Source: Aphanomyces cochlioides
Lineage: Eukaryota; Oomycota; Saprolegniomycetes; Saprolegniales; Verrucalvaceae
DNA: 64,000 bases
Direction: 5' to 3'
NCBI GenBank assembly: GCA_019828595.1
Contig: JAHQRK010000038.1
Span: 62,001-126,000 of the forward strand
The translations under genes and the position numbers were made by a program. How positions within the stretch are numbered: the first letter of the stretch is position 1; each line of letters opens with the position of its first letter. Of the stretch, positions 1 to 10,560 are shown in pieces. The notes below the pieces were generated by a model that was not told the DNA's origin, made no database searches, and saw nothing but the letters and a program-made list of their open reading frames with translations.

Positions 1-1767
1 GACCATGAAAATGGTTCCGACAGGTAGGCAAAGAAAGGCTAAACAATCGAGAAACCACTCGTGTGAGCGCACGCACCGTGGCTATGCATTGTAGAGTATA
101 GCCCCCCAACTGAAGAAAACCTTGCCGTGCGGTCTTCGTGACCGGACTTTGGCCATGCCAATTGAGGCAACTTGATAGGTTTCACCACTTTAATTCAGAC
201 GTAACCGACCCGAGTAACCGAACCAAGTGGTCAATCTCTGGATATTTTACTCGAAAGAAGTCTGTAGATGGACTCACCAAGCGAAGAACAGTGTTAGGAA
301 CCAGCGCAAGTCTACAGAGCATGCGTCGTGAAAAGAGATTGGATCCGTCATTGGCGATCACTGAAGAAGATTGGGGCCAAGCTGGGGTGGAAGGCGCATT
401 CGTTGTTGAACATTGACCTCTCCACTGAATTTTGCAAAGAAGTGATTGTTCCTCTCACTTTGAAGGGCGATTTTGTTGAAACATCAAGGGAGAAAACGAT
501 GTGGAAATGACAACAACTGTTGCCACAACTTTTCGCTCAACAAACAGCAGCGCTGTTTGACCAGCCAGTCTTCCGAAGAGATCGCTCAGCAATCCAATGA
601 CAACGAAATCGCCTCCAGGGACGACAATTGTCACTCTCTGGACTTGCTCATATTCGTACTCCAGGCTCGGGATTCAACGTGTGCGTTCTGGTTTCCCTCT
701 AAGTCTCATGTCGATCAACTCGTCCATAATTGACCGAGAGCTGACAAGCTGACCCTTGAGCTTCAAATTGACCACCTATCCACCTCTTCGACTGAATTTT
801 AAAGACGTCAGTGCATTCAAATGAAATGTAACAACAGTGATCCCCACTTCACTCTTTCCAAGAGGCAGTTTATCTCGACTGCTCCAACGCTGCCTTGACA
901 TCTTCCATATATTCCCATAGATAGAAAGAACCTGGGTTGTTTGGAGATCTATCCATGACCCCCGCCGACAAATCCGTCACATGAAATCTTGTTCGAAATT
1001 TGTCTCGCATGCGGTGAAAACATTGCTCGACTTGCGTTCAACGTTGCATATGACCTGATGTTTCGCAAGAGGTGCATTCAACCCACTTGGTCATATTATC
1101 TTAACGTATACTTTGCTCATCGAATCTTCAGGTATTTTATTCTTGATGCAGTTGGCATACATATTCCAAGTATGTAGAGTCAATTTTTATTTTATTACTT
1201 GAGTTTGCACATTTAATCTTCGAAATAGCTATACTATAATCTGACAGACATCATATCAAGTTGGGATCAAGCTCCAGGAGCCACAAATTTCAATACGACT
1301 CTAGAGGACTCTGTGGGCACCAAGCAGTGCACGACCGAGGCGACAAAAAGTGCCAGACTTGAAAAGTTGCCAAGCATGCTAGAGTCATTTCTCTCACAGC
1401 CAGCCGCACCATGAACAGAAAAGTGCTGTCGTTTGTTGGGTTTCCTAAAAAGATGCAGTGGATAAAAGAAGATGCCAAGTTTGTCGTTATGAGTGGTGGT
1501 GGGTGGGTAGTCCAGAAAACATTTGGATCTAATTTGAACTATCCCAGTCCGACCGACCTCTTCAGTTCAAAAAGAGCACTTTGCACGTTGATTTGATTCT
1601 ACTTATGGAATTAAAGTATAATCTGTCGAGTTTGACGAAATTGAGATACGTGATAAAGTGGAAACAGTGAGATGTTGTGTTTTTTTGGTGATGCGTGCTG
1701 TCGAGTGGAACAGTTGACAGATTTGTGAAAGCAGGACATTTCATCATTTTTGAAAACCCCAAATCGA
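1..1767. other. No recognisable gene (5' flank of window)
   Basis: This stretch holds only short open frames (under 95 codons) on both strands, none of which shows a domain, signal peptide or repeat that I recognise. The last part contains the upstream region of the RING-CH gene that starts at 1768. I see no clear promoter element. Confidence 0.5.
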
Positions 1768-2679
1768 ATGGAGGCTACCGACGACATCGTACCTGAATCC
1801 ACGGTGAAATACGACCGTGTGGAGAGCCCCAAGCAGCTTCCATCATCGACGCGGAAAGAAGATGAAGAGGGGGATATAACGCCGTTTTGTTATATTTGCT
1901 TGGACACAAGCTTGGGAGAGGAAAACAGCCCCGACGAGCTCATCGCGCCTTGTTCATGCATGACGCACGTGCATCGTAAATGCCTCGACCACTGGCGCGC
2001 GACATCTTTTGCATACAACTGCATGACACATTGCCCAACGTGCCAAGAGCCGTACGAGTTTGAACCGATCGAGGGCGAGAGTCCAGAAGAAATCAAGAAA
2101 AAAATCAACCGCGCACGATGGGGGCGAGCACTCTTGGTGCTTCTGGTCATTCTATTTGGCAGTATGATCATTGCACTCATTGACGCTGGCACACCCAAGT
2201 TCTTTGGCTTGCATTGGAATGCGCTCAACGGACAGATCTACAACTGGATTGGCTTGACCAGTGTGCCTCGCTTTGTCATCTACTTCCTCCTCAGTTTGGC
2301 CATGACAGCGCTTATTACATGCCTTGTGTTGGGCATTCGGTGGTGCTGGCGGTGTAGGCGAAATGGCGTGCGTGCCGGTCGTGTTTATCGCCGCACCAAC
2401 CATGACCACCGCGGCGTTGATGCCGACGACAACACTTATACATCGGTCTGCTGGTGCGATGTCAGTATTTGCGATTGCAGCCGTGACTATGGCGACTACG
2501 CCATTATCATGGTTGTCGTCGTTGCTATTTGTGCTGTTTTGGCTGGCATTGTCCTCATATGCGTCGCTCTCGTCGGGGGAGTTGGCAGTGTCGTCGATCG
2601 AAAAGGCGAACAGCGCATTCGCACGCTACAAGTCCAGGAGAAACGAGTAAAGAACTTGCGACCCTTGTCTGCCGTGTAG
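1768..2679 (+). CDS. RING-CH (RINGv) domain multi-pass membrane protein, copy 1
   Basis: The single-exon frame encodes 303 residues. A C4HC3 RING-CH finger lies at about residues 41-92, with ligands C41, C44, C62, C64, H69, C72, C89 and C92. Proteins with this finger (MARCH type) are usually membrane-bound E3 ubiquitin ligases. Spacing between C64 and H69 is four residues, shorter than the seven usual in MARCH proteins. Three hydrophobic segments follow at about 119-140, 169-190 and 244-272, with a charged and Cys-containing loop between the last two. The start at 1768 is chosen because paralogues at 36379 and 37691 begin at the equivalent ATG; the frame is open a little further upstream without an ATG. 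It is the copy with the least cysteine-rich loop. Ligase activity and membrane location are inferred from the family. Confidence 0.82.
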   Translation: MEATDDIVPESTVKYDRVESPKQLPSSTRKEDEEGDITPFCYICLDTSLGEENSPDELIAPCSCMTHVHRKCLDHWRATSFAYNCMTHCPTCQEPYEFEPIEGESPEEIKKKINRARWGRALLVLLVILFGSMIIALIDAGTPKFFGLHWNALNGQIYNWIGLTSVPRFVIYFLLSLAMTALITCLVLGIRWCWRCRRNGVRAGRVYRRTNHDHRGVDADDNTYTSVCWCDVSICDCSRDYGDYAIIMVVVVAICAVLAGIVLICVALVGGVGSVVDRKGEQRIRTLQVQEKRVKNLRPLSAV

Positions 2680-3114
2680 TAGTCGCTATGAATTTGCCCC
2701 CGTTGAAGCTGTCTTAGTTTGGAGATGGGATGCACCTATTGAATATATTTGACGTTGGAATCGACGGTTTTGCGCCTGGAAGAAACGATGGGCATGCCCG
2801 CCCCTGTCGAGTAGTACTTCTAATATTTCCCACTTTCTAAATATCTCTCAAAGCTATTGTGTGAAGTGTGAAAACGCCCGAAAGCATGCACCATGAACCT
2901 TTTTGCATCAAACTTTGCGTAGAAAATGCTCCAGACACGCAAAATTTCATCGTAATATCCCTTGAAACAAACTGCTGATGCGGAGTTTAATCATAGAACC
3001 AAAAATGCACACTGGGGAACTTTAGCGAGTGCAAGTCGACTCAAATGTAGCACATGTGAGAATGCTCACCACTGCATAATTAGCATTGCCACGCAAACTT
3101 TGCAGCCACTAGTT
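2680..3114. other. Intergenic spacer
   Basis: This gap lies between the converging 3' ends of the RING-CH gene and membrane protein copy A. I see no gene or structured element in it. Confidence 0.5.
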
Positions 3115-5060
3115 TCACAAAACCCATTGGCAAGGCTGGGAACTTTTGTGTATACAAGACGACATTGTGTCACTTGGCTCAAAGGTAGCGCACTTGCGAC
3201 CATTAAGCACTGCATAGCTTGTCTTGTGTTGACTTGTACATGTTGGAATTGCCATTTGCGGATCATTCAATCTCTTGTCCAAGCAATCGAGCAAACTGAG
3301 CCGCAATTGCAACGTGACATTCCCTGTCTGTGAGTAGCACAAGACAAAACAGTCGGCTGCTCGATGACTGAAGAGAGGCATGTGTCGATAGCGGGGACTG
3401 TGCTCATACAATCGATACAACGAGCCCCCTATTTGTTTGACAGATTTTGGTAGTCGTTGCTGCATGAAGAAAAAGATCATGCGGTTCTTGACGTCATTGT
3501 ACGATCGTTCGTGGAATAGCATTGGGATATGTGTTGCCAGTGGTCCATGCTGCGGAGATACCAGAGAGATATCTGACACTGTAGGTGCTGACGCGACTCT
3601 TCTCGTCCGCCAAGTGGAAACGATTTGTAGGAATCGACGCAAGAGTACCCGCATCCCTGATTCTCTGAATCAATATTGCTTGAACATATTTTTCACAATC
3701 TACCTGGCCTGCGCTGTTGGATCTGCTTCAAAGCCAACGACAATACAATCGGGACAATTGCGACCATAATCATGCCTGCTACGACTCCTAGAACAAAGCA
3801 TTATATCAAAGCAAACGTGCCGTCCCACCGAGCGTACAATCGAGAACTTCATTGTCCTGTACGATGCCTGAAGTATATTGAAAAATCGAAACGAGTGACG
3901 TCGTGCTATAAAGACTAATCGACGGACCACTGTACAAATAGACTGCAATGGCCATCAAACTCGGGTCAATAGGTACGAAGAGTGCCTCCCATCCGCACCG
4001 TTTTATAAGTTTGGACACACAACCCATCGTAAAGTACATGACCCAGACCTGGACGCCATGGTATTGATGAATGTCGACGACAAAATTTCTTACATTTCGT
4101 GCCATGTACATGCAAGCCAAGACGAAATATCGCACGTCTTCAAACTGACCAAGTCGTTGGACAGACATGGTAATATATGTGACACCAAGCCATAGATCAA
4201 TCACAAAAACCAGCGACACAAGCGAATCGCTCAAGATGAGACTAGTGGGATCGCCTAGGATGATCTCATAGTGAATAAACTCGTCGGACACTCCAATCTC
4301 TTGTAAATTCTTCATGAGATTGAAGAATGTGCTGTAATATCGACGCCATAAGGTTAAAACAATGTACATAGTGAGAAAACAACGAAAAATGAATCTCACC
4401 CAACACCAAACAAGGCTGTCCAGAATAAAAACTGCAAAGTAGACCATAAAATTGTCCTCGCCTTCGAATGACTCGAACCAGAGGCAGGAGTCGAACAATG
4501 GCTGACCAAAATACAAGGTACGTTGGCATTGGAATCGGACCGTACGGTCGTCGACATGATGAACAAAATTGAATGCAAACAAGCGGAGATTTTTTCCATA
4601 ATACAAAGAGCCTGGAATGGAGAACCCTTCGATCAGACAGGCGTCAAAATATCGACGTATTGTACCTGGCAAACCAACAAAATAGCCAAAGGAGTCGCTG
4701 TCAGAGTCAGTAGAGAGAAGCTTCATTTTTCTTCGAATAGCATAAGTATTTGTCGTTCGGTTTAATGGCATGACTGCGGCATTTTCGGTCCATGAGTGGT
4801 TGTTGTAGATTTGTTCAAGGTAGTTAAATGTCCCGTTGTTGAAATGTTCGATATCACTCCAATTGCTGACAACGACTGGCAGCAAAGTCCAAGGAAATGG
4901 CTCGGTGAAGTAAGCAAGCATCGGCTAAAGCATCGATTAGAGCATAATCGAAAGAGAGAGTTACCGTGGTGACTATTTTGAGTATGAACAGACTGTTAAT
5001 GAATATTGACAAGCGATTCACGTGGAAATCACTCGAGCGTCCAGGGTGCACTGAGACCAT
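3115..5060 (-). CDS. Polytopic membrane protein of unrecognised family, copy A
   Basis: I do not recognise this family. By comparing the copies I place six exons: 5060-4965, 4924-4666, 4611-4094, 4048-3829, 3787-3704 and 3656-3115. All junctions are GT-AG, the introns are 40-54 bp, and the spliced frame is open for 572 residues. Two introns (4665-4612 and 4093-4049) are multiples of three without stops, so the unspliced frame looks continuous. The product has an N-terminal hydrophobic segment, then a likely extracellular domain with several N-x-S/T sites and a conserved FQCQ/CLWFE cysteine region. Several membrane spans follow, including the conserved segment YEIILGDPTSLILS. The soluble C-terminal domain contains SHRAADCFVLC and LSLLDCLD. 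The start is supported by the matching N-terminus of copy D. A transposon end lies 78 bp upstream of the ATG. Confidence 0.75.
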
Positions 5061-5312
5061 AGTGCAATGAACCGTGAAGCTCAGTGACAAAAATGTATTC
5101 TTAGCATGCGTTTCCTTTTGAGGATAATGGATATAATAGGGGGTTTCAAAGCTGCACAGGAACTCGCACAGAAGGGATAATTTGTCGTTGGTAATGGCAA
5201 GTTATTGTCCAATCGAAATAAGCGGCATGGCCACTTCTGAATCGAGTTCTCTGAGGCACAGATCAGATGAACTCTCAAAGATAATACACATCTCCGTCAT
5301 TTCTCCTTACCA

Positions 5313-6734
5313 ATGGTTCGCTACTCTGAGCGCCAGACGATGATCAGCAACATGCAGCGGCTGATTGCTCTCTCCACCACACAAACTCGCAACTCAAGCG
5401 AATCCATCGGTGTGTGCAACGAAGCATCTACAAACCATCAACTCGAACCTTTCGACACCGAATTCCGACTCTTAGTTTCCATTGTCTTTGGTGCCACTTC
5501 GTCTCAGCTCGGTCTCAACTTGGATCAGCTTCTTGTCATGTATGGAGAACTCTTGTCCCAGCGATATCTACGCCACCGTTACCCTGTCCCCAAACGAGAG
5601 CCGCCGTTTGATTTCTTGATGCGTTTGGATGATGGACGCTTTCGCCAAGAGGCTCGAATGAACAAAAACAGTTACCGACAAATCGTTATGCTAATCCGAG
5701 AACACGAAGTCTTTTCAAACTACTCAACATGGGCCCAGACTCCTGTTGACCATCAGCTTCTTGTCTTCCTTGCAAAGGTTGGACGGTTTGGAAATGGCAG
5801 TTCAGTTGGAATCTTGGCCAGACATTTTGGACTTAGCGAAGGCTCAATTTCATTGTATTGTACTCGCTGCCTTGTCGCTCTCATGGCTTTGGAGCATCGC
5901 GTTGTATATTGGCCAAGCTCTGAGGAGCGTAAAATGATTGCCAATCGAATCAATGAAGAGCATGGCTTTGAGGGATGTGTTGGGTTTGTTGACGGGACGT
6001 TATTCCCAGTGTACGCTCGTCCTTCTATTCATGGCGAAGATTTTTATAGCCGAAAGGGTTATTATGGCATGGCTGGAATGGTTGTATGTGATGATAAGAA
6101 GCGCGTGCGTTTTATGGACCTTGGATGGCCTGGTGCTGTTCATGACATGCGAGTTTGGTCTAATAGCAAGCTGGGTACAAAGCCTGCGATGTATTTTGGT
6201 CAGCTTGAGTTTTTACTAGCCGACTCTGGCTACATGTTGTGTGACTTCTTGCTGCCTACTTACAAACGAATTCGCGGGCATCGATTGTCAGAAATGCAAG
6301 TGAACTTCAACACTCGTGTAGCACAATGCCGGTCTGTCAACGAGCACTGTATTGGCCTCTTGAAGGGGAGATTCCAGTCGCTCCGGGGAATGCGGATGGA
6401 TATTGCCAAGAGGGTTGCCGCAAAGACTATGGTTCTTTATATCAGATGTGCAACCATTTTGCACAACTTGCTTATTGAAATGAACAATCCTGAAGACGAC
6501 TGGGATCTTGACATCCAGGCTTATGATAGTACCGACCAACCTGTTGATGAAGGGGAGTCGGTTAGCCATGGCTATGACACAGTAAAGATCGCCGTGAGTA
6601 TCATTGCAACAAGTTTTGGAATGAAAGACAAATTAGCAGTTAAAGTCCTAGTCTTTCTTTCTCTTGTCTGGCATGAACGAGTATTTCTTGCTTTGGAATG
6701 CCCATTTGATACATCAATCTACATTCATCCATGA
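5313..6734 (+). CDS. Harbinger-type DDE transposase (DDE_Tnp_4 family)
   Basis: The 473-residue frame carries the three catalytic acidic positions of the DDE_Tnp_4 superfamily nuclease: D227 in FVDGTLFPV, D304 in LLADSGYM and E344 in SVNEHCIGLLKGRF. The HD at about 278 (GAVHDMRVW) is also conserved. A helix-turn-helix-like region precedes the core at about 165-185. The enzyme cuts and rejoins the element's own ends. The last 45 or so residues look unlike the family, and a GTGAG donor with a later TAG acceptor (about 6595-6660) could be an unremoved intron, so the true C-terminus may differ. The start ATG at 5313 is the first in frame and lies about 150 bp inside the left end. Confidence 0.88.
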   Translation: MVRYSERQTMISNMQRLIALSTTQTRNSSESIGVCNEASTNHQLEPFDTEFRLLVSIVFGATSSQLGLNLDQLLVMYGELLSQRYLRHRYPVPKREPPFDFLMRLDDGRFRQEARMNKNSYRQIVMLIREHEVFSNYSTWAQTPVDHQLLVFLAKVGRFGNGSSVGILARHFGLSEGSISLYCTRCLVALMALEHRVVYWPSSEERKMIANRINEEHGFEGCVGFVDGTLFPVYARPSIHGEDFYSRKGYYGMAGMVVCDDKKRVRFMDLGWPGAVHDMRVWSNSKLGTKPAMYFGQLEFLLADSGYMLCDFLLPTYKRIRGHRLSEMQVNFNTRVAQCRSVNEHCIGLLKGRFQSLRGMRMDIAKRVAAKTMVLYIRCATILHNLLIEMNNPEDDWDLDIQAYDSTDQPVDEGESVSHGYDTVKIAVSIIATSFGMKDKLAVKVLVFLSLVWHERVFLALECPFDTSIYIHP

Positions 6735-6818
6735 TAGCATTGTGCATTTCCTTTCGATGGAGTATTTCCATCTCGCGAGCCTCCACAGTAACCTCTCTGT
6801 CAGTACGTCGGCTTCCCA

Positions 6819-7776
6819 CTATTTTGAACGCATGAACTCTTTTGCAATTTGAAGCTGCACCTTGCCTTGCCCTTCAAGAGCCGACGCAATCGTCTCACCG
6901 AACGACTTTTGTCTTGAATCACTTGATAGCTTCAGCTTCTTTTGTGGCGGCTTATTTTCACTTGCTTCGTGTACTCGACGCGGCGGTGACCCATGTCCGT
7001 CGGCTTCATAGTTGATGTAATCTTGTAATTCATTGGTATTTGTTTCCAACAAAGCATTAGCTGGAAAGTCGATAACATCGCCAGTACTTGAATGGTAGAC
7101 AGGGGTTGACAATGGTTTATCGTTGAAAACAATTGAAAGCTCATTGTAGTACTTGCAAAAGTTCAGCTTAGCCTCCTCGATCGTTTTCTATTTCATGCTC
7201 GTTTAAATACTGAAAAACATCCTGTATTTGTACCTCGTTTTGCGCTTGGATTTCATGGTGATCATAGTTGTTTTCGTCGCATGCAAAGCTATCGGACGTC
7301 GACGCAAGCAAACCGCGACCCGTATTGCGCTCCCAGTCCTTTGCTCTATTGAATGACGCGACAATCCTAGCAATCTTGTCGATAACGGCTGCTCCATCAC
7401 GTTGTAGTCCATGCTTGCGTAGTAGAGTTGAGATTTCATTCGCTACAGTGCGTTTGTTCGCTCCTGTCTTAGTCTTCGTGGCGCCTTTGTAGCGCATCCA
7501 ATTGAAGAACTCGCCCGCCCTGTTTCGATGCGTGATCCAGCCAATTAGTATGTCAACGGAGCTGCGGCCGTCAATTGAGACGCTTGTGCACTCGGAGCAC
7601 TTGCAGTTGTCTCCATCCCATGCGACCACCATTTGCTTCACCTTCACAAACTGATAAGCCTCCGCCAGACAGAGCTGTGCAGGCCTCTGAGCCAAAAATG
7701 CCACAGACCACAGGAAAGAACACAGATCAGAGGCTTGTAATTTTGACCAATTACAGCGGCGTATTTTCTGTGACAT
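6819..7776 (-). pseudogene. Harbinger-associated Myb/trihelix-like protein, one frameshift
   Basis: Two minus-strand frames (7776-7168 and 7112-6819) belong together. The first has a Trp-rich, helix-forming region (GWITHRNRAGEFFNWMRYKG, then FNRAKDWERNTGRG), resembling the DNA-binding partner proteins of Harbinger elements. The second ends with a basic segment (PPQKKLKL) and a predicted helix. The frames join only if reading shifts near 7180, just before the segment EAKLNFCKYYNEL. I see no clean intron there, so a frameshift is likely, although alternative splicing cannot be ruled out. The initial residues overlap the terminal repeat region; the real start may be the later Met in MVVAWDGDN. 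Such partner proteins help bring the transposase to the ends and the nucleus. Confidence 0.6.
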
Positions 7777-7815
7777 ATTTCTGATCTGATTTCCTGTGCA
7801 GCTTTGAAACCCCCT

Positions 7816-8343
7816 AATAGAGTTTTCGGAGACCCAAAAGTTGACTTTAGATAGACATTTTCCTCTAAAAACTAATTATCCTGTGGAAATACATAAGTCG
7901 AAATTCGGATCTTAAGTCGTGATCAGATTGACTTAGCGGGCCTTTAAGTCGAACTCTGTATTGACTTAGTACAACTAGGAACTTTCCTAATCTCAAGACA
8001 AGATTGTCCGAAAATTGACATTTTCTAAATAGGACTTTGCTTAAGTCAAAGTCAATATTGGGTTAACCCGAAAACTCTCTAATGACGGCATTTGTGTCAG
8101 GAGTTTCATCACACCAAAATACTCAATATGATTGGTCATAAATCTATTTTGACAGACATGAAATGTTCAGAGAACATAGCAGCTTCTTGCAAAGATTTAA
8201 TTCCATTCTTTGAAACACAAGAGGGTGAATGCTTTCTCTGTGTTTATCGCCCACAATAATAAATATAGTCGTATATCTTCCTTTGTCGCCCTCCCTTAAG
8301 ATCTCTGATGAAGATATCTCTTTCACAAGTCTGAATAAACAAT
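7816..8343. other. Spacer between two Harbinger-like elements
   Basis: There is no gene here. The strand is rich in short CTTAAGTC-like words between about 7890 and 8050, which may be a decayed repeat, but I cannot define units. Confidence 0.4.
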
Positions 8344-8546
8344 AGAGAGATTTCGGTGGGCCGTTGTTCCGGTTCTCGCTCCGTTCCTTTTGCCAAATCT
8401 GGTTGAGCGGGAAGGGAACGACTGTCAGCAACTGTGATTTCGGTGGTACAGCGTTGTTCTCCTTCCGGATATCGACAAACCGGATATTAAGGGGTCTTGG
8501 CAATCAGGACGTTCATTTCCCATCACTCCTTGGACTGCACGCTGAT

Positions 8547-9655
8547 ATGTCTATGTCGCTCTCTCAAGACAGCTTGGTCATTCTATCTTTGTTCGCCAAG
8601 ACACCCCGTCTCCGCAAGATACTGGCTCTTCTAATGATTGACGCTTACGTTGAACGCCCGTTGATCCCCGATGTACGCTTCTGCATTGACGCATACTCCG
8701 ATGGCAACGCTCGCCGAGACTTTCGCTTTGGAGTGGCTGGGATCAAGAAGCTTGCGCTTCTTTTGGGCCTGTCAGCAGTCATTATAACTCTTGATCAACG
8801 TCGAGTCTGCAGAGACGAAGCCATGTGAATTGTGCTCAATCGCTTGGCATTCCCCGAACGCTACTACGATATGATACGAATGTTTGGAAGGTCTGAGGCC
8901 AGTCTGTGTGCCATATTTCTCTATACAATACACGACATTTACGACAGATTTCGCGATCTTATCTTTTTCAACTTGAAACTCGTGGACAAAAATATGGCGA
9001 AGTACTGCTCAGCAATTCAAAGCAAGGGTGCTCCACTTGCTTCCGTGTATGGATTTATCGATGGCACGAAGCTACAAACATGTCGTATCACTTGAAATGA
9101 TGACTCCTTGAATCTATAAAAGCAAATTTACAGTGGACACAAGCGCATACACTGCTTAAATTACCAGGCTGTGTCCGCGCCCGATGGAATTTGCATTCAT
9201 TTTTGGGGCCCACTGGAAGGCCGCCGCCACGATACAACAATGCTTCGACGCAGTGGACTTCTTGAATACTTGGCGACCAAGCCAAGTATATTCAACAAGA
9301 AATACAACTATGGGGATCCAGCGTACGCTATCAATGATTTTATCCTCAGTGGGTACAAGGGAAGTAAATTAACTTCACTGATGAAGGATTTCAACAAATT
9401 TATGAGTCGCTTCCGCCAAGCTGTGGAGTGGAATTTCAAAATTAGGAAGAGCTTGTGGGCTTTCATAACATTCAAAACATGTCCAAGGTACTATTATCGC
9501 ATGTTGCGAAGATCGTTGTGGTTGCAATGCTTTTGACAAACTGCCATTGCTGCTATAAAGGTGGCAACCAAATAAGCCAATTTTTTTTAGATCTTTCCTC
9601 CAACGCTAGAGGCGTACTTGGACATTTACAACGTTACAAAATTATAATGATCTAA
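8547..9655 (+). pseudogene. Harbinger-like DDE transposase, broken copy
   Basis: The translated pieces follow the intact transposase at 52572-53660 from end to end: the N-terminal region to 8828, then the segment with FIDGTKLQTCRI (8832-9095), then HFWGPLEGRRHDTTML to AFITFKTC (9171-9536) and a C-terminal NCHCCYKGGNQIS. Reading requires passing a stop at about 8826, a stop at about 9094, and further shifts near 9100-9170 and 9490. The catalytic Asp in FIDGTK, the Asp in YGDPAYA and the Glu in AVEWNFKIRK are all preserved, so the decay looks neutral rather than old. Confidence 0.8.
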
Positions 9656-9725
9656 CAGAGAGAGATGACTGTACATAACTTTTTAATCAAAGCCTCTAGC
9701 AACTTCCCTGTCTTTTCGACGTTCT

Positions 9726-10296
9726 TCACGGTCTTGTTCGTATTGAATATTGAAACCATCGGAATTCCAGCTCGGCCTTGGCATCCTCATGCATGATAGC
9801 GACCATTTTGAGCAATTTGTTTCCACCTCCGCCGTTGGTCTCCCCTTCGCTGTCAGATGGCGGCATTTTTCGTTTGCCTAATGGCTTCGTCTCGGACGAT
9901 TGCGCCCGCTTGTTCATTCCGCACGACATCCAAACGAGACTTTTCAGAACGAGGTGTCTCTTCTGACTTGGTATCATCTAGAAGCTCAACGAGTTCGTCA
10001 AGTAGAGCGGTTCTCTCACTGACGTCCTCTGCTATGCCAGAGGCTGACTTGGACTTGTTGGATGATTCTCGGTGCTCTTTAATCATAATATCAAATCGAT
10101 TTTGCGCTGTCTTTCCACTGAATCCTTCTCGCTTGAACTCTTCAAGTTCTTGAAGATTCGTGGCCACACTCTCCCATGCATCCATCACTTTTCCTCGCTT
10201 CGCTTGAAATGGGAGTTCAGCACAAATCTGACGGAGGAGCAAGACATCTTCCTCCTCGTTGAAGCACTGGCGCTTTGGCGCCACTGATTGTGACAT
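9726..10296 (-). pseudogene. Myb/SANT-like Harbinger partner protein, frameshifted
   Basis: The first 147 codons from the ATG at 10296 carry a tryptophan-containing Myb/SANT-like helix set (FNEEEDVLLLRQICAELPF, then AWESVATNLQELEEF and NRFDIMIKEH). The frame is then lost near 9860-9900, and the adjoining frame continues with a basic stretch, a glycine run and a C-terminal helix down to 9726. The layout matches the partner gene of element 2 (51728-52469). It probably recognised the transposon ends. Confidence 0.65.
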
Positions 10297-10560
10297 TGAG
10301 AAGTCAGGGAATGACTCCTTCCCCTCAGAGCCATCGTCGATGATTGGTCAACAATGACCAATAGGCCTTTGGAAAACGGGAACCGGAACAATGCGCTTGT
10401 CGTTTAGGTGGCCTTCTAAACGAACAACGTGACCATCTGAACGAAAAACGATTGATTTTCACAGGCAAACATTAAGGATTATGAGAGGTTTTTGCGGGTT
10501 TTGGCAAACATGTGTCTGGAGCAGAACGAGAACCGGAACAACATCCACCGAAATCTCTCT

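Larger units (their letters stand above)
5138..7815. mobile_element. PIF/Harbinger-like DNA transposon, element 1
   Basis: Inverted ends of 25 bp match perfectly (5138-5162 against 7791-7815; they begin AGGGGGTTTCAAAGC). A 3-bp direct repeat AAT flanks them at 5135-5137 and 7816-7818. Inside are a plus-strand DDE transposase and a minus-strand Myb/trihelix-like partner gene, the usual two-gene Harbinger layout with convergent genes. The intact ends suggest a fairly recent insertion. It lies immediately upstream of membrane protein copy A. Confidence 0.88.
8344..10560. mobile_element. Harbinger-like DNA transposon, element 3 (decayed)
   Basis: Imperfect inverted ends of about 38 bp face each other (8344-8383 and 10523-10560; they begin AGAGAGATTTCGGTGG). 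A 3-bp direct repeat AAT flanks them at 8341-8343 and 10561-10563. The contents are a broken transposase on the plus strand and a broken Myb/SANT-like gene on the minus strand. The proteins are related to those of element 2 at 51555-53819, and the first bases of the ends are alike (AGxxAGATTTCG). Confidence 0.82.

Noticed and set aside
138..1600. Several short open frames at the left edge
   Set aside because: They overlap on both strands and show no domain, signal or homology that I recognise; random frames of this length are expected.
2152..2735. Minus-strand frames over the RING-CH genes
   Set aside because: They are antisense shadows of conserved coding sequence; the same shadows occur at the other copies.
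5134..7819. Target duplication TAA/TTA for the Harbinger elements
   Set aside because: The expected TWA does not occur as a direct repeat at any of the three elements; AAT/ATT does at all three.
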